In this document: positions 9,210 to 17,340 of the stretch, one piece after another
Layout: each line of letters opens with the position of its first letter
How positions within the stretch are numbered: position 1 is the stretch's first letter
NCBI GenBank assembly: GCA_002839415.1
Contig: PGXZ01000001.1
Coordinates: 121,259-168,359 of the forward strand
DNA from: Candidatus Saccharibacteria bacterium HGW-Saccharibacteria-1
Lineage (GTDB): Bacteria > Patescibacteriota > Saccharimonadia > Saccharimonadales > Saccharimonadaceae
Reading direction: 5' to 3'
Length of the DNA stretch: 47,101 bases
The notes under the pieces: model-generated
The model's input: the letters and a program-made list of their open reading frames with translations, nothing else
Database searches by the model: none
What the model was told of the DNA's origin: nothing
Translations under genes and position numbers: made by a program

Positions 9210-9746
9210 ATGAAAAAGTTCTTTGAAAATTATGATGAAAATGATGTATTTTTGATTTGTTGGTTGGTTCTGGCTGCGCTTGTATTTTATATTGGATATG
9301 GTGCTGGTTTTAATGCCAAAGGCGAGCAAGATGGTTGTTGTGACGTCTATTATCAGGGCTATAATCAAGGTATTGTCGATAGCGTCTCGGAATCTGACCC
9401 GCTTACGATTACAGAATTCAAGGTTGTTAGCCTTGATGTTTTGACTGCAAGCTCTAATAAAGATAATGGTAAAAACACTAATCTTTTCCAGATTTCACTG
9501 AGTCCAATTGATATCAATGATCAAATACTGAACGTCGATATCTTGCGGATAAATGATCCGGCGCTAGATGCAGACCTTAAAATTGGTAGCATAATGTACT
9601 GCATTAACGGTACGGAATATGTAACGGCATCCGATAAACGAATCGGTATGTCGTCACTGCCGGAACCTATGCCTGATATATACGATGGTTATGTCGGGAG
9701 CGATCGACTTGAGCCGATAGGGCAGGAGGCGGTACCAAATTGGTAA
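9210..9746 (+). CDS. strongly promoted exported/membrane-anchored protein of unknown function
   Basis: 178 aa. A charged N-terminus (KKFFENYDENDV) precedes one membrane segment (about 13-33) ending in YIGYGAGF. The exterior part starts with a Cys pair and Tyr-rich stretch (DGCCDVYYQGYNQG) and continues with a beta-rich region. No family recognised. Start: the ATG at 9210 sits 7 nt after a near-perfect Shine-Dalgarno (TAGGAGGTG, 9195-9203); the in-frame GTG at 9201 lies inside that RBS and is rejected. Consensus promoter, strong RBS and a strong terminator suggest high expression. Confidence 0.8.
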   Translation: MKKFFENYDENDVFLICWLVLAALVFYIGYGAGFNAKGEQDGCCDVYYQGYNQGIVDSVSESDPLTITEFKVVSLDVLTASSNKDNGKNTNLFQISLSPIDINDQILNVDILRINDPALDADLKIGSIMYCINGTEYVTASDKRIGMSSLPEPMPDIYDGYVGSDRLEPIGQEAVPNW

Positions 9747-9770
9747 TCATCTAATTTTCAATTAAGAACT

Positions 9771-9807
9771 AGGTACAGTCTTTTTACAGACTGTACCTTA
9801 TTTTTTA
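9771..9807. terminator. bidirectional intrinsic terminator
   Basis: A perfect 10-bp stem (AGGTACAGTC / GACTGTACCT) with an 8-nt loop and a T-rich tail separates the unknown exported-protein gene from the convergent gatD gene. Confidence 0.88.
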
Positions 9808-10527
9808 TCTGGGCCGTTTTGCTGCATGCTTACGTGCCAGTTCGGCGTATTTATCATCGATGTCTTTTTTGATAAATTTGCCATATTTGTTAGTTACTGC
9901 TTTTTCAATCAAGTAATCGGCAATCTTGGGGTTTTTAGGCAGCAATGAACCATGTAGATAGCTGCCGATTACGTTTTTGAAGCGAGCGCCTTCGCTAATA
10001 CCGGTTGTGTTGTTGCCAGCGCCAAGCCTTACTCGGCCAAGGGCGGGAACTTGATGCCCCAAGAATGTTTGTCCGCTGTGATTTTCATAACCAATGATAT
10101 CGCCAAATTCTTCACTATGAGTAATTATATTGCCAATTAGTCGTTCGGGTTTTGCGAGTGTTTCGATGTCCATCAGGCCAATACCTTCAATTATTTGATC
10201 GTCGGCAGTTTTAAAAAATTTACCAAATAGTTGATAAAGGCCGCAAATTACTAGCATCGGTACGCCGTTATCGGCAAGTTGTTTTAGCTTAGGCCCAATC
10301 ATTAGTAAATCTTTTTGAATTTTATTTTGACCGCTGTCTTGGCCGCCGCCGCCAATTACAATATCAATATCGTCAGGAAATTTATCACCTTGATTATAGT
10401 CAATGATATTTGCTTTAAAGCCGTACCATTCAAGTCGGCGTTTAACCGTCAGGACATTGCCGTAATCGCCATAGATATTCATATCATTTGGATACAGATG
10501 TAAGATTGTGATTGTTTTATTTTTCAT
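9805..10527 (-). CDS. gatD: GatD, glutaminase subunit of lipid II isoglutaminyl synthase
   Basis: 240 aa, class I glutamine amidotransferase of the CobB/CobQ-like type. The oxyanion/glycine region VIGGGGQDSG (57-66) and nucleophile Cys95 in MLVICGLYQLFG are clear; the catalytic His is in GSYLHGSLLPKNP (about residue 192). With MurT it amidates the D-Glu alpha-carboxylate of the lipid II stem peptide, using ammonia channelled from glutamine. The gene overlaps the murT stop by 4 nt (ATGA), so translation is probably coupled and the subunits made together. Confidence 0.95.
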   Translation of the reverse strand: MKNKTITILHLYPNDMNIYGDYGNVLTVKRRLEWYGFKANIIDYNQGDKFPDDIDIVIGGGGQDSGQNKIQKDLLMIGPKLKQLADNGVPMLVICGLYQLFGKFFKTADDQIIEGIGLMDIETLAKPERLIGNIITHSEEFGDIIGYENHSGQTFLGHQVPALGRVRLGAGNNTTGISEGARFKNVIGSYLHGSLLPKNPKIADYLIEKAVTNKYGKFIKKDIDDKYAELARKHAAKRPR

Positions 10528-11795
10528 TCAATAACCTCCACTTGGGTAACTTTGTTCAGGTTGCGGCGAATGGCTAGCATAGCGGTGTAGGTGCAATAAA
10601 TTCGTTTTGGTTTGCCTGAATTATTTTTGATAAAGTCGTTGAGTGACTTTTTGAGGTTTGGCTCGACACGTTTAATTGAAATCTCGTCGTACTGCAAACG
10701 AAGTGCCATATCATAAGCCCGTACACCTGAAATATCAGCCACCCCCGTCTTTTTTAGGCTGGCAAAATCGACGTCCCAAAGCCATGACATATCGCGACCG
10801 TCGGCATAATTATCGTTTATAGCAATCATAGTTGCATATTTTGATGGGTTGAATGATTTTAGCCCCAATCTAAAGCCTGATGGATTTTTGACTAGTACGA
10901 GTTCGAGCGGTTGCCCGTTTAAAGTAAGTTTTTCACCGCGGCCAAACGCTGGCGTAACACTAGCGAGTGATTTGATCAATTTCTTTTGATCCATAATATC
11001 GCCGATCATTGCTCGAACAAGTGTAAGTGCAGCGGCCGCATTAAAGACATTATATATACCTGTTAGCTTTAGGTTGGTAGTGATTGATTCATTACCGATT
11101 GTAAAAGTTGCGGACTCGCCAGCGAATTTTGACAAGACGACATCGGCTTTGATGCTGTTGTGTGATTTTAGATTGTTATTGTGTAAATCATCATCACTAG
11201 GAAAGGTTTGTAGTAAACCCTCATCAAGTCCAAAAAAATTAACTTTTTTGTCGTCAAGTGATTTTGAAATATTGGCGATACGAGCATCCTCGCGATTAAG
11301 TACGACTTTGCTGGTTGTTGCGCAAGCTATTTTTCGGAGTAGGCTGGCAGTATGGTCGATTTCGCCAAATCTATCTAGTTGATCGCGCATTACATTAAGG
11401 ATAAGGCTGTAATTCGGTGGTATTTTATTAACAAAATGTACAGCATGAGCTTCGTCAAGTTCGAGCACGGCCACATCTGCATGCAATCGCCCCTTAATAT
11501 CCACTTCGCCAAGTAGGGCAGCGGCAACGCCCCTGGTAAAGTTGCTACCGGTTTTATTAGTGAATACTTTTAAGCCTTGACCTTCAAGTAGCTCAACTAC
11601 CATTTTAGTTGTGGTAGTCTTGCCATTAGTGCCGCTAATTACGACAACGCCAAGTGGTAAACTGGCTAACGTGTTTTTAATAAAGTCTGGGTCGATTTTT
11701 TCAACGACTAACCCGGGTAGCGCCGAACCGCCACCGCGGAGTTTAGCAACGCGCCTAACGGTTTTACCTAGAATTGTAACAAGTGGTTTTGACAT
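10524..11795 (-). CDS. murT: MurT, Mur-ligase-like subunit of lipid II isoglutaminyl synthase
   Basis: 423 aa. N-terminal hydrophobic/basic segment, Mur ligase P-loop VISGTNGKTTTTK (about 53-64), central domain with LELDEAHA and NVMRDQLDRFGEIDH, and a C-terminal DUF1727 domain with VKNPSGFRLGLKSF, INDNYADGRDMSWLWDVDF. It activates the D-Glu carboxylate with ATP. The Cys4 zinc ribbon that characterised MurT proteins carry inside the central domain is absent: there is no CxxC pair in the corresponding stretch (about residues 200-245). The start has TATAAT 7 nt upstream and no RBS, implying a leaderless mRNA. Confidence 0.95.
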   Translation of the reverse strand: MSKPLVTILGKTVRRVAKLRGGGSALPGLVVEKIDPDFIKNTLASLPLGVVVISGTNGKTTTTKMVVELLEGQGLKVFTNKTGSNFTRGVAAALLGEVDIKGRLHADVAVLELDEAHAVHFVNKIPPNYSLILNVMRDQLDRFGEIDHTASLLRKIACATTSKVVLNREDARIANISKSLDDKKVNFFGLDEGLLQTFPSDDDLHNNNLKSHNSIKADVVLSKFAGESATFTIGNESITTNLKLTGIYNVFNAAAALTLVRAMIGDIMDQKKLIKSLASVTPAFGRGEKLTLNGQPLELVLVKNPSGFRLGLKSFNPSKYATMIAINDNYADGRDMSWLWDVDFASLKKTGVADISGVRAYDMALRLQYDEISIKRVEPNLKKSLNDFIKNNSGKPKRIYCTYTAMLAIRRNLNKVTQVEVIE

Positions 11796-11802
11796 GTAGC
11801 CT

Positions 11803-11899
11803 ATTATAACTTAGGTAGTTATAATGGGCCAACATAACATTAGGTTGCCTTAAAAATGTAAATAAATTTACCCTTTACTCGTCTTGCTAATGTTATAAT
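11803..11899. promoter_or_regulatory. divergent promoters of murT-gatD and the membrane protein/Clp pair
   Basis: Minus strand: TATAAT at 11808-11803, 7 nt from the murT ATG. Plus strand: TGTTATAAT with TATAAT at 11894-11899, 6 nt from the ATG at 11906. Neither has a Shine-Dalgarno, so both first genes look leaderless. A further TATAAT-like hexamer is on the plus strand near 11819. Confidence 0.7.
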
Positions 11900-11905
11900 A
11901 GGAAT

Positions 11906-12292
11906 ATGTTTTTGGCAAATATCTTGTATTGGTGGTACGGAGGTGGCTGGCTTGGCCGTGTTCAGTTGTTGAAAAGCCGTTTGGTGGCTTCGGCTGATTT
12001 TTTCTCGATCGACCTTTTGGCTTCAACATTGTTTGCGCCATATCGACAAATTTCTGCCGGTTCGGTGGATGGGCCAATTGGCGTAAAAGTTCAAGCGTTT
12101 TTTGATAAATTATTATCTCGATTTATTGGCGCGATTGTCCGTAGTTTTATGGTCATTTTCGGAATAGTTGCAATGTTTTTACAGCTACTAGTTGGACTGG
12201 TTATGCTTGGTTTTTGGCTGATTCTGCCGTTATTTCCAGTGATTGGGTTAATTATGATGGTTTTAGGATGGGTGCCTAGATGGACAGTTTAA
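11906..12292 (+). CDS. small two-helix membrane protein encoded upstream of Clp ATPase
   Basis: 128 aa. A Trp/Gly-rich N-terminus (ILYWWYGGGWLGR), a central amphipathic region (SIDLLASTLFAPYRQI) and two strongly hydrophobic segments (about 73-97 and 100-122). No family I can name confidently. The reading frame overlaps the start of the next gene by 13 nt, so the two are probably translationally coupled and the protein may partner the membrane-anchored Clp ATPase. Translation probably starts on a leaderless message from the TATAAT 6 nt upstream. Confidence 0.75.
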   Translation: MFLANILYWWYGGGWLGRVQLLKSRLVASADFFSIDLLASTLFAPYRQISAGSVDGPIGVKVQAFFDKLLSRFIGAIVRSFMVIFGIVAMFLQLLVGLVMLGFWLILPLFPVIGLIMMVLGWVPRWTV

Positions 12293-14727
12293 AATTTAAT
12301 TATCGAAGTGCTCGTAGTGACAAAGCTAGGATTGGTGCTAAATTCGATAAAAAGATAGTCATATCGCTAACGATTTTTGCGGTTTTGTTGTCAATTGGGG
12401 GTGTGGCACTGGTAGTTTTTAAATTTCCATTTGGATGGGCATTGGTTGGTCTGTCGGCCATCCCGGCGATAATTGTTGAATGGTACAAGGGCGAACTGTA
12501 TCATTTATCTGTTTCAAAAGATTTTAAATCAATCGACGATATTTTGTCGGGTGAAGTACTGGGACGACTTTCAAAAGATCCAACCCCTAAGCAACTTGCG
12601 GGTATAATTGGCACATTGCCTGGAGGACATTTTTTTGCGGTTAGATTTGGCATATCGTCAAATTTCTTGCAGGAGTTATCGTCCGAGAACAAAGATGATA
12701 TAAATGCCGTATGGCAAGAGGCGATAAAACTTAGGCAATTAACTGATGGTAAAAATATATCGGCTGTAATACTGGTTGTTGCGCTTTTAAAATGTTCGGC
12801 TAATTGCCAACTTTTGTTAAGCCATTTACAGCTTGATATTGATGATTTAATTCGCGGTATCGAGTGGTATGATCATTTGCGCGATTTGATTGATCAGCAC
12901 AAGGCACCGATGCGAACAGGCGGCATCGCCCGTGATTGGTCATTTGGCTGGACACCGTATCTCAGTCGTTTTGGTCAAAATATTAGTCAGCAAATTGGCG
13001 TTAACGGCGCGTTACTTATTCGATTGGCTGCGCACGATGATTCGTTGGGCCAGTTAATGAATATTTTTAGTAAAAATGGTCGGCAGAATGCGGTATTGGT
13101 TGGCCCTGCTGGTGTCGGCAAGACCGAAATCGTACATGCTTTTGCCTCTAAATTACTTGACGCCTCGGCTAATCTGTCAAAAAATTTACAATTTAGACAA
13201 GTATTTATGCTAGATGCTTCGACGTTAATCGCGGCTGCGCCCGGACGAGGCCAGTTGGAACAATTGTTGCCGCGAATTTTAGGCGAGGCATATAGTGCAA
13301 AGAATATTATTATTTGTTTAGATAATGCGCAACTATTTTTCGAGGACGGTATTGGATCGGTTGATATATCGAATGTTTTGTTGCCGATACTTGAGGCTGG
13401 TAACTTGCGGATGATTTTAACGATGGACGAACAACGGTACTTGCAAATCAGTCAAAGGAATCCGGCAATTGTTAATGCCCTTAATAGAATCTCGATTGCG
13501 CCGGTAAATCGGGCTGAAACTTTGGCTGTAATACAGGATCGCTCAATTTTAATTGAATTTCAACACAAGGTTACATTCATGTATCAATCGCTAGTAGAGG
13601 CTTATCGTTTGGGAGACAGATATGTTCACGAACTTGCAATGCCAGGCAAAGCAATAAAATTATTAGAATCAGCTGCTAATTATAGTCAAAACGGTTTAGT
13701 AACCGCCGAATCGGTCCGTCAATCAATCGAGAAAACCTTGGATATTAAAGTTGGTGTGGCAACAGACGAGGTCGAGCGCGAGAAATTGCTTAATCTTGAG
13801 GAACTAATTCATTCACGTATGATTAATCAAACCAGAGCAGTTAAGGTTGTATCTGATGCCCTACGTCGGGCAAGGGCCGGGGTGAGGAATCAAAACCGTC
13901 CAATAGGTACTTTCTTGTTTTTGGGTCCAACTGGTGTTGGCAAGACCGAGCTGGCTAAGGCGCTAGCGAGTATTTATTTTGGTGGTGAAGACAGGATTAT
14001 TCGTATGGACATGAACGAATACGTCAATAGCGACGACGTGTCGAGGTTAATTGCCGACGGAGCTGACAATATCAACAGCTTGACGGCGCGTGTGATGAAG
14101 CAACCCTTTAGTGTTATATTGTTGGATGAAATTGAAAAAGCCCACACTAATGTACTGTCGACTTTGTTGCAAATGTTGGACGAGGGGATATTACGTGATG
14201 TAAAAAATCGTGAAGTTAGTTTTCGCGATGCGATTATTATTGCTACCAGCAATGCTGGATCGGATAGAATTCGTGAATATATTGAACGTGGCTATGATAT
14301 AGAACAATTTGAAAGCCAATTTACTGACGAGTTAATTAACACAAATCAATTCCGGCCGGAATTTTTAAATCGATTTGATGAAATAGTTGTATTTAGGCCA
14401 CTAAATAAACCTGAATTATTACAGGTAGTTGATTTGATGTTAAATAGTGTGAACAAAACTTTGTCGCTGCAAAAGATTAGCGTCGAGGTTGACGCTGACG
14501 CAAAAGAATATTTGGTTCACGCGGGTTATGACCCTCGGCTTGGTGCGCGTCCAATGCGACGTGTGGTTCAAAGAGCGGTCGAAAATACTGTGGCTAAACA
14601 AATGTTAAGTGGCAGTGTGATGCCAGGTAGTGTTATAAAAATCAGTCTTGAACAGGTACGGCAAATTCTTGATTCAAAAGCCGACGCTCAGGCAATTATT
14701 GATAATAATCTTTCAAAAACTAGCTAG
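12280..14727 (+). CDS. membrane-anchored ClpA/ClpC-like double-AAA+ ATPase
   Basis: 815 aa. Two adjacent membrane helices (about 25-47 and 52-66) precede a Clp-N-like segment (about 100-200), AAA1 with Walker A GPAGVGKTE (275-283), and AAA2 with Walker A GPTGVGKTE (about 549-557), Walker B LLDEIEKAH (about 614-622) and the C-terminal arginine-finger region LGARPMRR. The AAA1 Walker B reads ICLDNAQLF, with Asn replacing the catalytic Glu, so AAA1 may bind but not hydrolyse ATP. There is no long coiled-coil M domain and no obvious IGF/VGF ClpP-docking tripeptide. It likely unfolds or remodels proteins at the membrane; whether it feeds ClpP is open. Confidence 0.9.
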   Translation: MDSLKFNYRSARSDKARIGAKFDKKIVISLTIFAVLLSIGGVALVVFKFPFGWALVGLSAIPAIIVEWYKGELYHLSVSKDFKSIDDILSGEVLGRLSKDPTPKQLAGIIGTLPGGHFFAVRFGISSNFLQELSSENKDDINAVWQEAIKLRQLTDGKNISAVILVVALLKCSANCQLLLSHLQLDIDDLIRGIEWYDHLRDLIDQHKAPMRTGGIARDWSFGWTPYLSRFGQNISQQIGVNGALLIRLAAHDDSLGQLMNIFSKNGRQNAVLVGPAGVGKTEIVHAFASKLLDASANLSKNLQFRQVFMLDASTLIAAAPGRGQLEQLLPRILGEAYSAKNIIICLDNAQLFFEDGIGSVDISNVLLPILEAGNLRMILTMDEQRYLQISQRNPAIVNALNRISIAPVNRAETLAVIQDRSILIEFQHKVTFMYQSLVEAYRLGDRYVHELAMPGKAIKLLESAANYSQNGLVTAESVRQSIEKTLDIKVGVATDEVEREKLLNLEELIHSRMINQTRAVKVVSDALRRARAGVRNQNRPIGTFLFLGPTGVGKTELAKALASIYFGGEDRIIRMDMNEYVNSDDVSRLIADGADNINSLTARVMKQPFSVILLDEIEKAHTNVLSTLLQMLDEGILRDVKNREVSFRDAIIIATSNAGSDRIREYIERGYDIEQFESQFTDELINTNQFRPEFLNRFDEIVVFRPLNKPELLQVVDLMLNSVNKTLSLQKISVEVDADAKEYLVHAGYDPRLGARPMRRVVQRAVENTVAKQMLSGSVMPGSVIKISLEQVRQILDSKADAQAIIDNNLSKTS

Positions 14728-14738
14728 GTTTTTAAAGT

Positions 14739-15380
14739 TCACTTTATTTTTAAGCCAAGCTCACTAGCGAGATATGGTGCTAGTTGTATCAATTGCTCAT
14801 AGCTAATTGTTATGCCCTTTAGACAACCGGCGCCTTTTATATTGCTGAGTTTAGAGTTTGATAGATCGATATTTTTCATAAATGCGTTAGCAAAGTTTAC
14901 GTTATCGATAGTACAACCTATAAATTCGATATTCTTAAGTTTTGAATTATAAAAATCTAGGTCGTCAATCATACAATCTTCAAATATAATATTTTCTAAT
15001 ATTGAAAATCTGAAATTGACAATCTCTAGTTTTGAATTTTTAATCGTAACGTTTTTAAGACCGCTATTTTGAAAATCAGCGCCACACATTCTGGACGAAT
15101 CGATTGAAGTAATATGCCAATTAGAACTGGGAAACTGGCTACCTGAAAAATCACAACTTTTAAATTCGCAGTCGATAATTTCTAATTTTTCACAAAATAT
15201 TCTTGAGAAATCACTTTTCGATACGGTCGAGTCGGATAGTTTTATGTCTTTTAATTTAAGCCCTGACAAATTAGCATCATTTATAGACACTTCATAAATT
15301 GTTTCTTCATTTAGAAATAAATTAGTTGCGTCGTCAATAGCCTTCAGGTCTCTTTTGATAGTTGGTTTGAGTGTTTTCAC
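14739..15380 (-). CDS. pentapeptide-repeat-like protein
   Basis: 213 aa. From about residue 35 onward the sequence cycles in five-residue steps with L/F/I at the central position (ANLSGLKLKDI, CDFSGSQFPS, ADFQNSGLKNVTIKNSKLEI, IDFYNSKLKNIEF, VNFANAFMKNIDL), the pattern of a right-handed quadrilateral beta-helix. Some members protect gyrase from toxins or quinolones; most have no known role. The start is a GTG; the upstream ATG is out of frame and soon stopped. A TATGAT hexamer lies just upstream. Gene tail-to-tail with the Clp ATPase gene, 11 nt apart. Confidence 0.82.
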   Translation of the reverse strand: MKTLKPTIKRDLKAIDDATNLFLNEETIYEVSINDANLSGLKLKDIKLSDSTVSKSDFSRIFCEKLEIIDCEFKSCDFSGSQFPSSNWHITSIDSSRMCGADFQNSGLKNVTIKNSKLEIVNFRFSILENIIFEDCMIDDLDFYNSKLKNIEFIGCTIDNVNFANAFMKNIDLSNSKLSNIKGAGCLKGITISYEQLIQLAPYLASELGLKIK

Positions 15381-15450
15381 AGACTAATCATATCAGATTT
15401 ATATAAACTAATTCCTTAAATATATTGCGATTGGCTAACATAACATAAAT

Positions 15451-15930
15451 TTAATCTTCGTTAGACAAGATTTTGTTTTCAAAAAACTCAATTTTACGTC
15501 TCTCATATTCTGCGTAGGGTACACCGTCGCATTCAATTTTTAATTTTTTGTATTCTTCTTTTAGCATATTATTGTTTTTTAGATTTTCAAATACTTTTTG
15601 TTGAATTGGCACATGTGAAGTTTTTGGATCTGATAATATTAGGTCAATTTCAAAACCATTTAGCTCATAATTCCAAGCTGTCAAATCATTATTTATTTCT
15701 TTCGGCATACCAAGAATTGGAATCAATTTTTCGCGGTAGTATTCAATATCTTTATGGTCACACAAGATATCTAAATCGATATCGTTTTTGCCGGGCAACT
15801 CAAGTGCGGCTGCGCCCATAAACAATACCTCAAGTTCAGGTACGACCGATTTTATAGTTTTTATTAAATTTTCAGCGACGTTTTTAACTTCTGGTGCCCA
15901 TGGCTCAAGTTTGAATATCTTTTCTGTCAT
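15451..15930 (-). CDS. GrpB-family (UPF0157) nucleotidyltransferase-fold protein
   Basis: 159 aa. It matches the GrpB architecture: LEPWAPEV near the N-terminus, then the nucleotidyltransferase-like core MGAAALELPGKNDIDLDILC (about 38-57, with the G-[A]-x(n)-D-x-D pattern), FEIDLILSDPK and a charged helical C-terminus. GrpB proteins are related to the minimal nucleotidyltransferase fold but lack an established reaction. Accessory gene with its own start; no convincing RBS. Confidence 0.85.
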   Translation of the reverse strand: MTEKIFKLEPWAPEVKNVAENLIKTIKSVVPELEVLFMGAAALELPGKNDIDLDILCDHKDIEYYREKLIPILGMPKEINNDLTAWNYELNGFEIDLILSDPKTSHVPIQQKVFENLKNNNMLKEEYKKLKIECDGVPYAEYERRKIEFFENKILSNED

Positions 15931-16011
15931 AAGTCTAAGTTTAGCTGCTCGTATGGTAAATGGGTGTTTTAGGGAAGATATTGAGTGTAAAAATTTGAAC
16001 CAATAAAAACG

Positions 16012-16071
16012 TTGATTGTCTTTGCTACTGTGTGATACTATATAGATGTAATAAGTGGTACTTAGTACTAA
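16012..16071 (+). promoter_or_regulatory. promoter and palindromic operator of padR-DUF1048
   Basis: TTGATT (16012-16017), 18-nt spacer, TACTAT (16036-16041). Downstream, TTAGTACTAA (16062-16071) is a perfect 10-bp palindrome within the likely 5' leader. PadR regulators usually bind short palindromes near their own promoter, so this is a candidate autoregulatory site. Confidence 0.55.
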
Positions 16072-16085
16072 AGCAAAGAAAGGGG

Positions 16086-16412
16086 ATGAATTTGGAAAAT
16101 ATCACAGAAATGTTAAAAGGAGTGTTAGAAGGTTGTGTTATGGAAATAATCAGCCGCGATAAGACATATGGTTATGAAATTACACAACAATTGCGTGAAC
16201 TTGGTTTTTCTGAAGTAGTCGAGGGGACTGTTTATACTATTTTGGTTAGGCTTGAAAAAAGAAATTCTGTGAACATTGAGAAAAAACAATCCGACATGGG
16301 GCCGCCACGAAAATTTTATTCGCTAACAAAAGATGGGCGCAGAGAATTAAATCGCTTCTGGTCAAAGTGGGCTTTTGTGTCATCGAAAATAAATCAATTA
16401 AAGGAGGGTTGA
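16086..16412 (+). CDS. PadR-family transcriptional regulator
   Basis: About 108 aa: LKGVLEGCVMEIISRDKTYG, YEITQQLRELGF, a winged helix with EGTVYTILVRLEKRN and a wing ending GPPRKFYSLTKDGRRELNRF are diagnostic of PadR. PadR proteins are dimeric repressors often released by small molecules, commonly controlling a neighbouring efflux or membrane gene. The ATG at 16086 abuts an AAAGGGG Shine-Dalgarno too closely; an in-frame TTG at 16092 has ideal spacing and could be the real start. Translation is coupled to the DUF1048 gene (stop TGA, one base, then GTG). Confidence 0.93.
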   Translation: MNLENITEMLKGVLEGCVMEIISRDKTYGYEITQQLRELGFSEVVEGTVYTILVRLEKRNSVNIEKKQSDMGPPRKFYSLTKDGRRELNRFWSKWAFVSSKINQLKEG

Positions 16413-16413
16413 A

Positions 16414-16752
16414 GTGAGTAGTGTGATAGAAAAAATACTAGGGGATATGAATGGTAAGCGTGAATGGAGATCATTGGAAAAGCGCGCTAAGGTGCTACCA
16501 CATGACTATAAAGTTGCATACGATGAAATCAAACAATATATATGGAAAAGCTCGGGCGTTAGTACAATAGATGTCTTTAAATTTTTGCTTGATATGTTCG
16601 AGGAGGGTGCTGCAAGTAACAAAAAAGTCTTGGATATTACCGGTAGCGATGTAGCAGCTTTTTGTGATGAATTAGTACGCGGCGAGCAGTCGTATTTCGA
16701 AGATTGTCGCAAGAAATTAAATAAAAATATTGCGAAGAAACTTGACAAATAA
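16414..16752 (+). CDS. DUF1048-family protein, PadR partner
   Basis: 112 aa. Characteristic DUF1048 features: EWRSLEKRAKVLPHDYKVAY, IKQYIW, FKFLLDMFEEGAASNKKVLD and ITGSDVAAFCDELVRGE. The family is small, helical and soluble, very commonly encoded immediately after a padR gene; its biochemical role is not established. Start is GTG at 16414, one base after the padR stop, with an AGGAGG-like RBS at the end of padR. The pair looks like a self-contained regulatory cassette. Confidence 0.9.
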   Translation: MSSVIEKILGDMNGKREWRSLEKRAKVLPHDYKVAYDEIKQYIWKSSGVSTIDVFKFLLDMFEEGAASNKKVLDITGSDVAAFCDELVRGEQSYFEDCRKKLNKNIAKKLDK

Positions 16753-16790
16753 ACACATATAACAGAGTGGAATTATCTTGTTGCGGCCTG

Positions 16791-16796
16791 TAAAAT
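16791..16796 (+). promoter_or_regulatory. -10 element (TAAAAT), leaderless start
   Basis: TAAAAT lies 6 nt before the ATG at 16803 with no RBS in between. Confidence 0.5.
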
Positions 16797-16802
16797 AGGT
16801 AT

Positions 16803-17333
16803 ATGAACTTAATTTTTATTTATGGTCCACCCGCTGTCGGTAAATTAACAGTCGCCGAAGAGTTAGCAAAAATAACCAATTATCGCGTGTTTCACAATCA
16901 CTTAACGCAGGATTTAGCTAGCGAAATTTATCCAGATTTTTGTAAAAATAAATTTAAACTTGCGGAAGCAATTCGCCTTGAAGTGTTTGAATTTGCAGCT
17001 AAAAATAACACTAATTTAATCTTTACGCATGTTTATGCCAGTGGCGATGATGACGATATGTTCGTTGGTAGTCTGATTGATATTATTAAAAAATATAGCG
17101 GTTCAATATATTTTGTGCAACTAACTGCGCCGAGGGGTGTACTGTATAGCAGGGTCGGAAACGAATCACGAAAGAGGTTTAAAAAAGCTCATGATAGGGA
17201 AACGTTAGAATGGAAACTGGACGAGTTTGAACTTGAGGGCGCATTAGATTTAGATAACGCTATGGTAATCGATACCTCTTTGCAGGACGCTGATTTATCA
17301 GCAAGACAAATCGTTGAATATTTTAAACTTTAA
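16803..17333 (+). CDS. P-loop kinase-like protein (AAA_33/shikimate-kinase-like)
   Basis: 176 aa. Walker A is at the extreme N-terminus: IYGPPAVGKLTVAEELAK (about 6-23). It is followed by NHLTQDLASEIYPDF, a hydrophobic strand NLIFTHVYASGDDDD, a strand IYFVQLTAPRGVLYSRV, and a lid-like SRKRFKKAHD. This order matches small nucleotide/metabolite kinases of the zeta-toxin/CPT/shikimate kinase class. The substrate cannot be told from sequence. Starts on a probable leaderless transcript; converges on the DNPH1-like gene 7 nt away. Confidence 0.75.
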   Translation: MNLIFIYGPPAVGKLTVAEELAKITNYRVFHNHLTQDLASEIYPDFCKNKFKLAEAIRLEVFEFAAKNNTNLIFTHVYASGDDDDMFVGSLIDIIKKYSGSIYFVQLTAPRGVLYSRVGNESRKRFKKAHDRETLEWKLDEFELEGALDLDNAMVIDTSLQDADLSARQIVEYFKL

Positions 17334-17340
17334 TAGTTGT

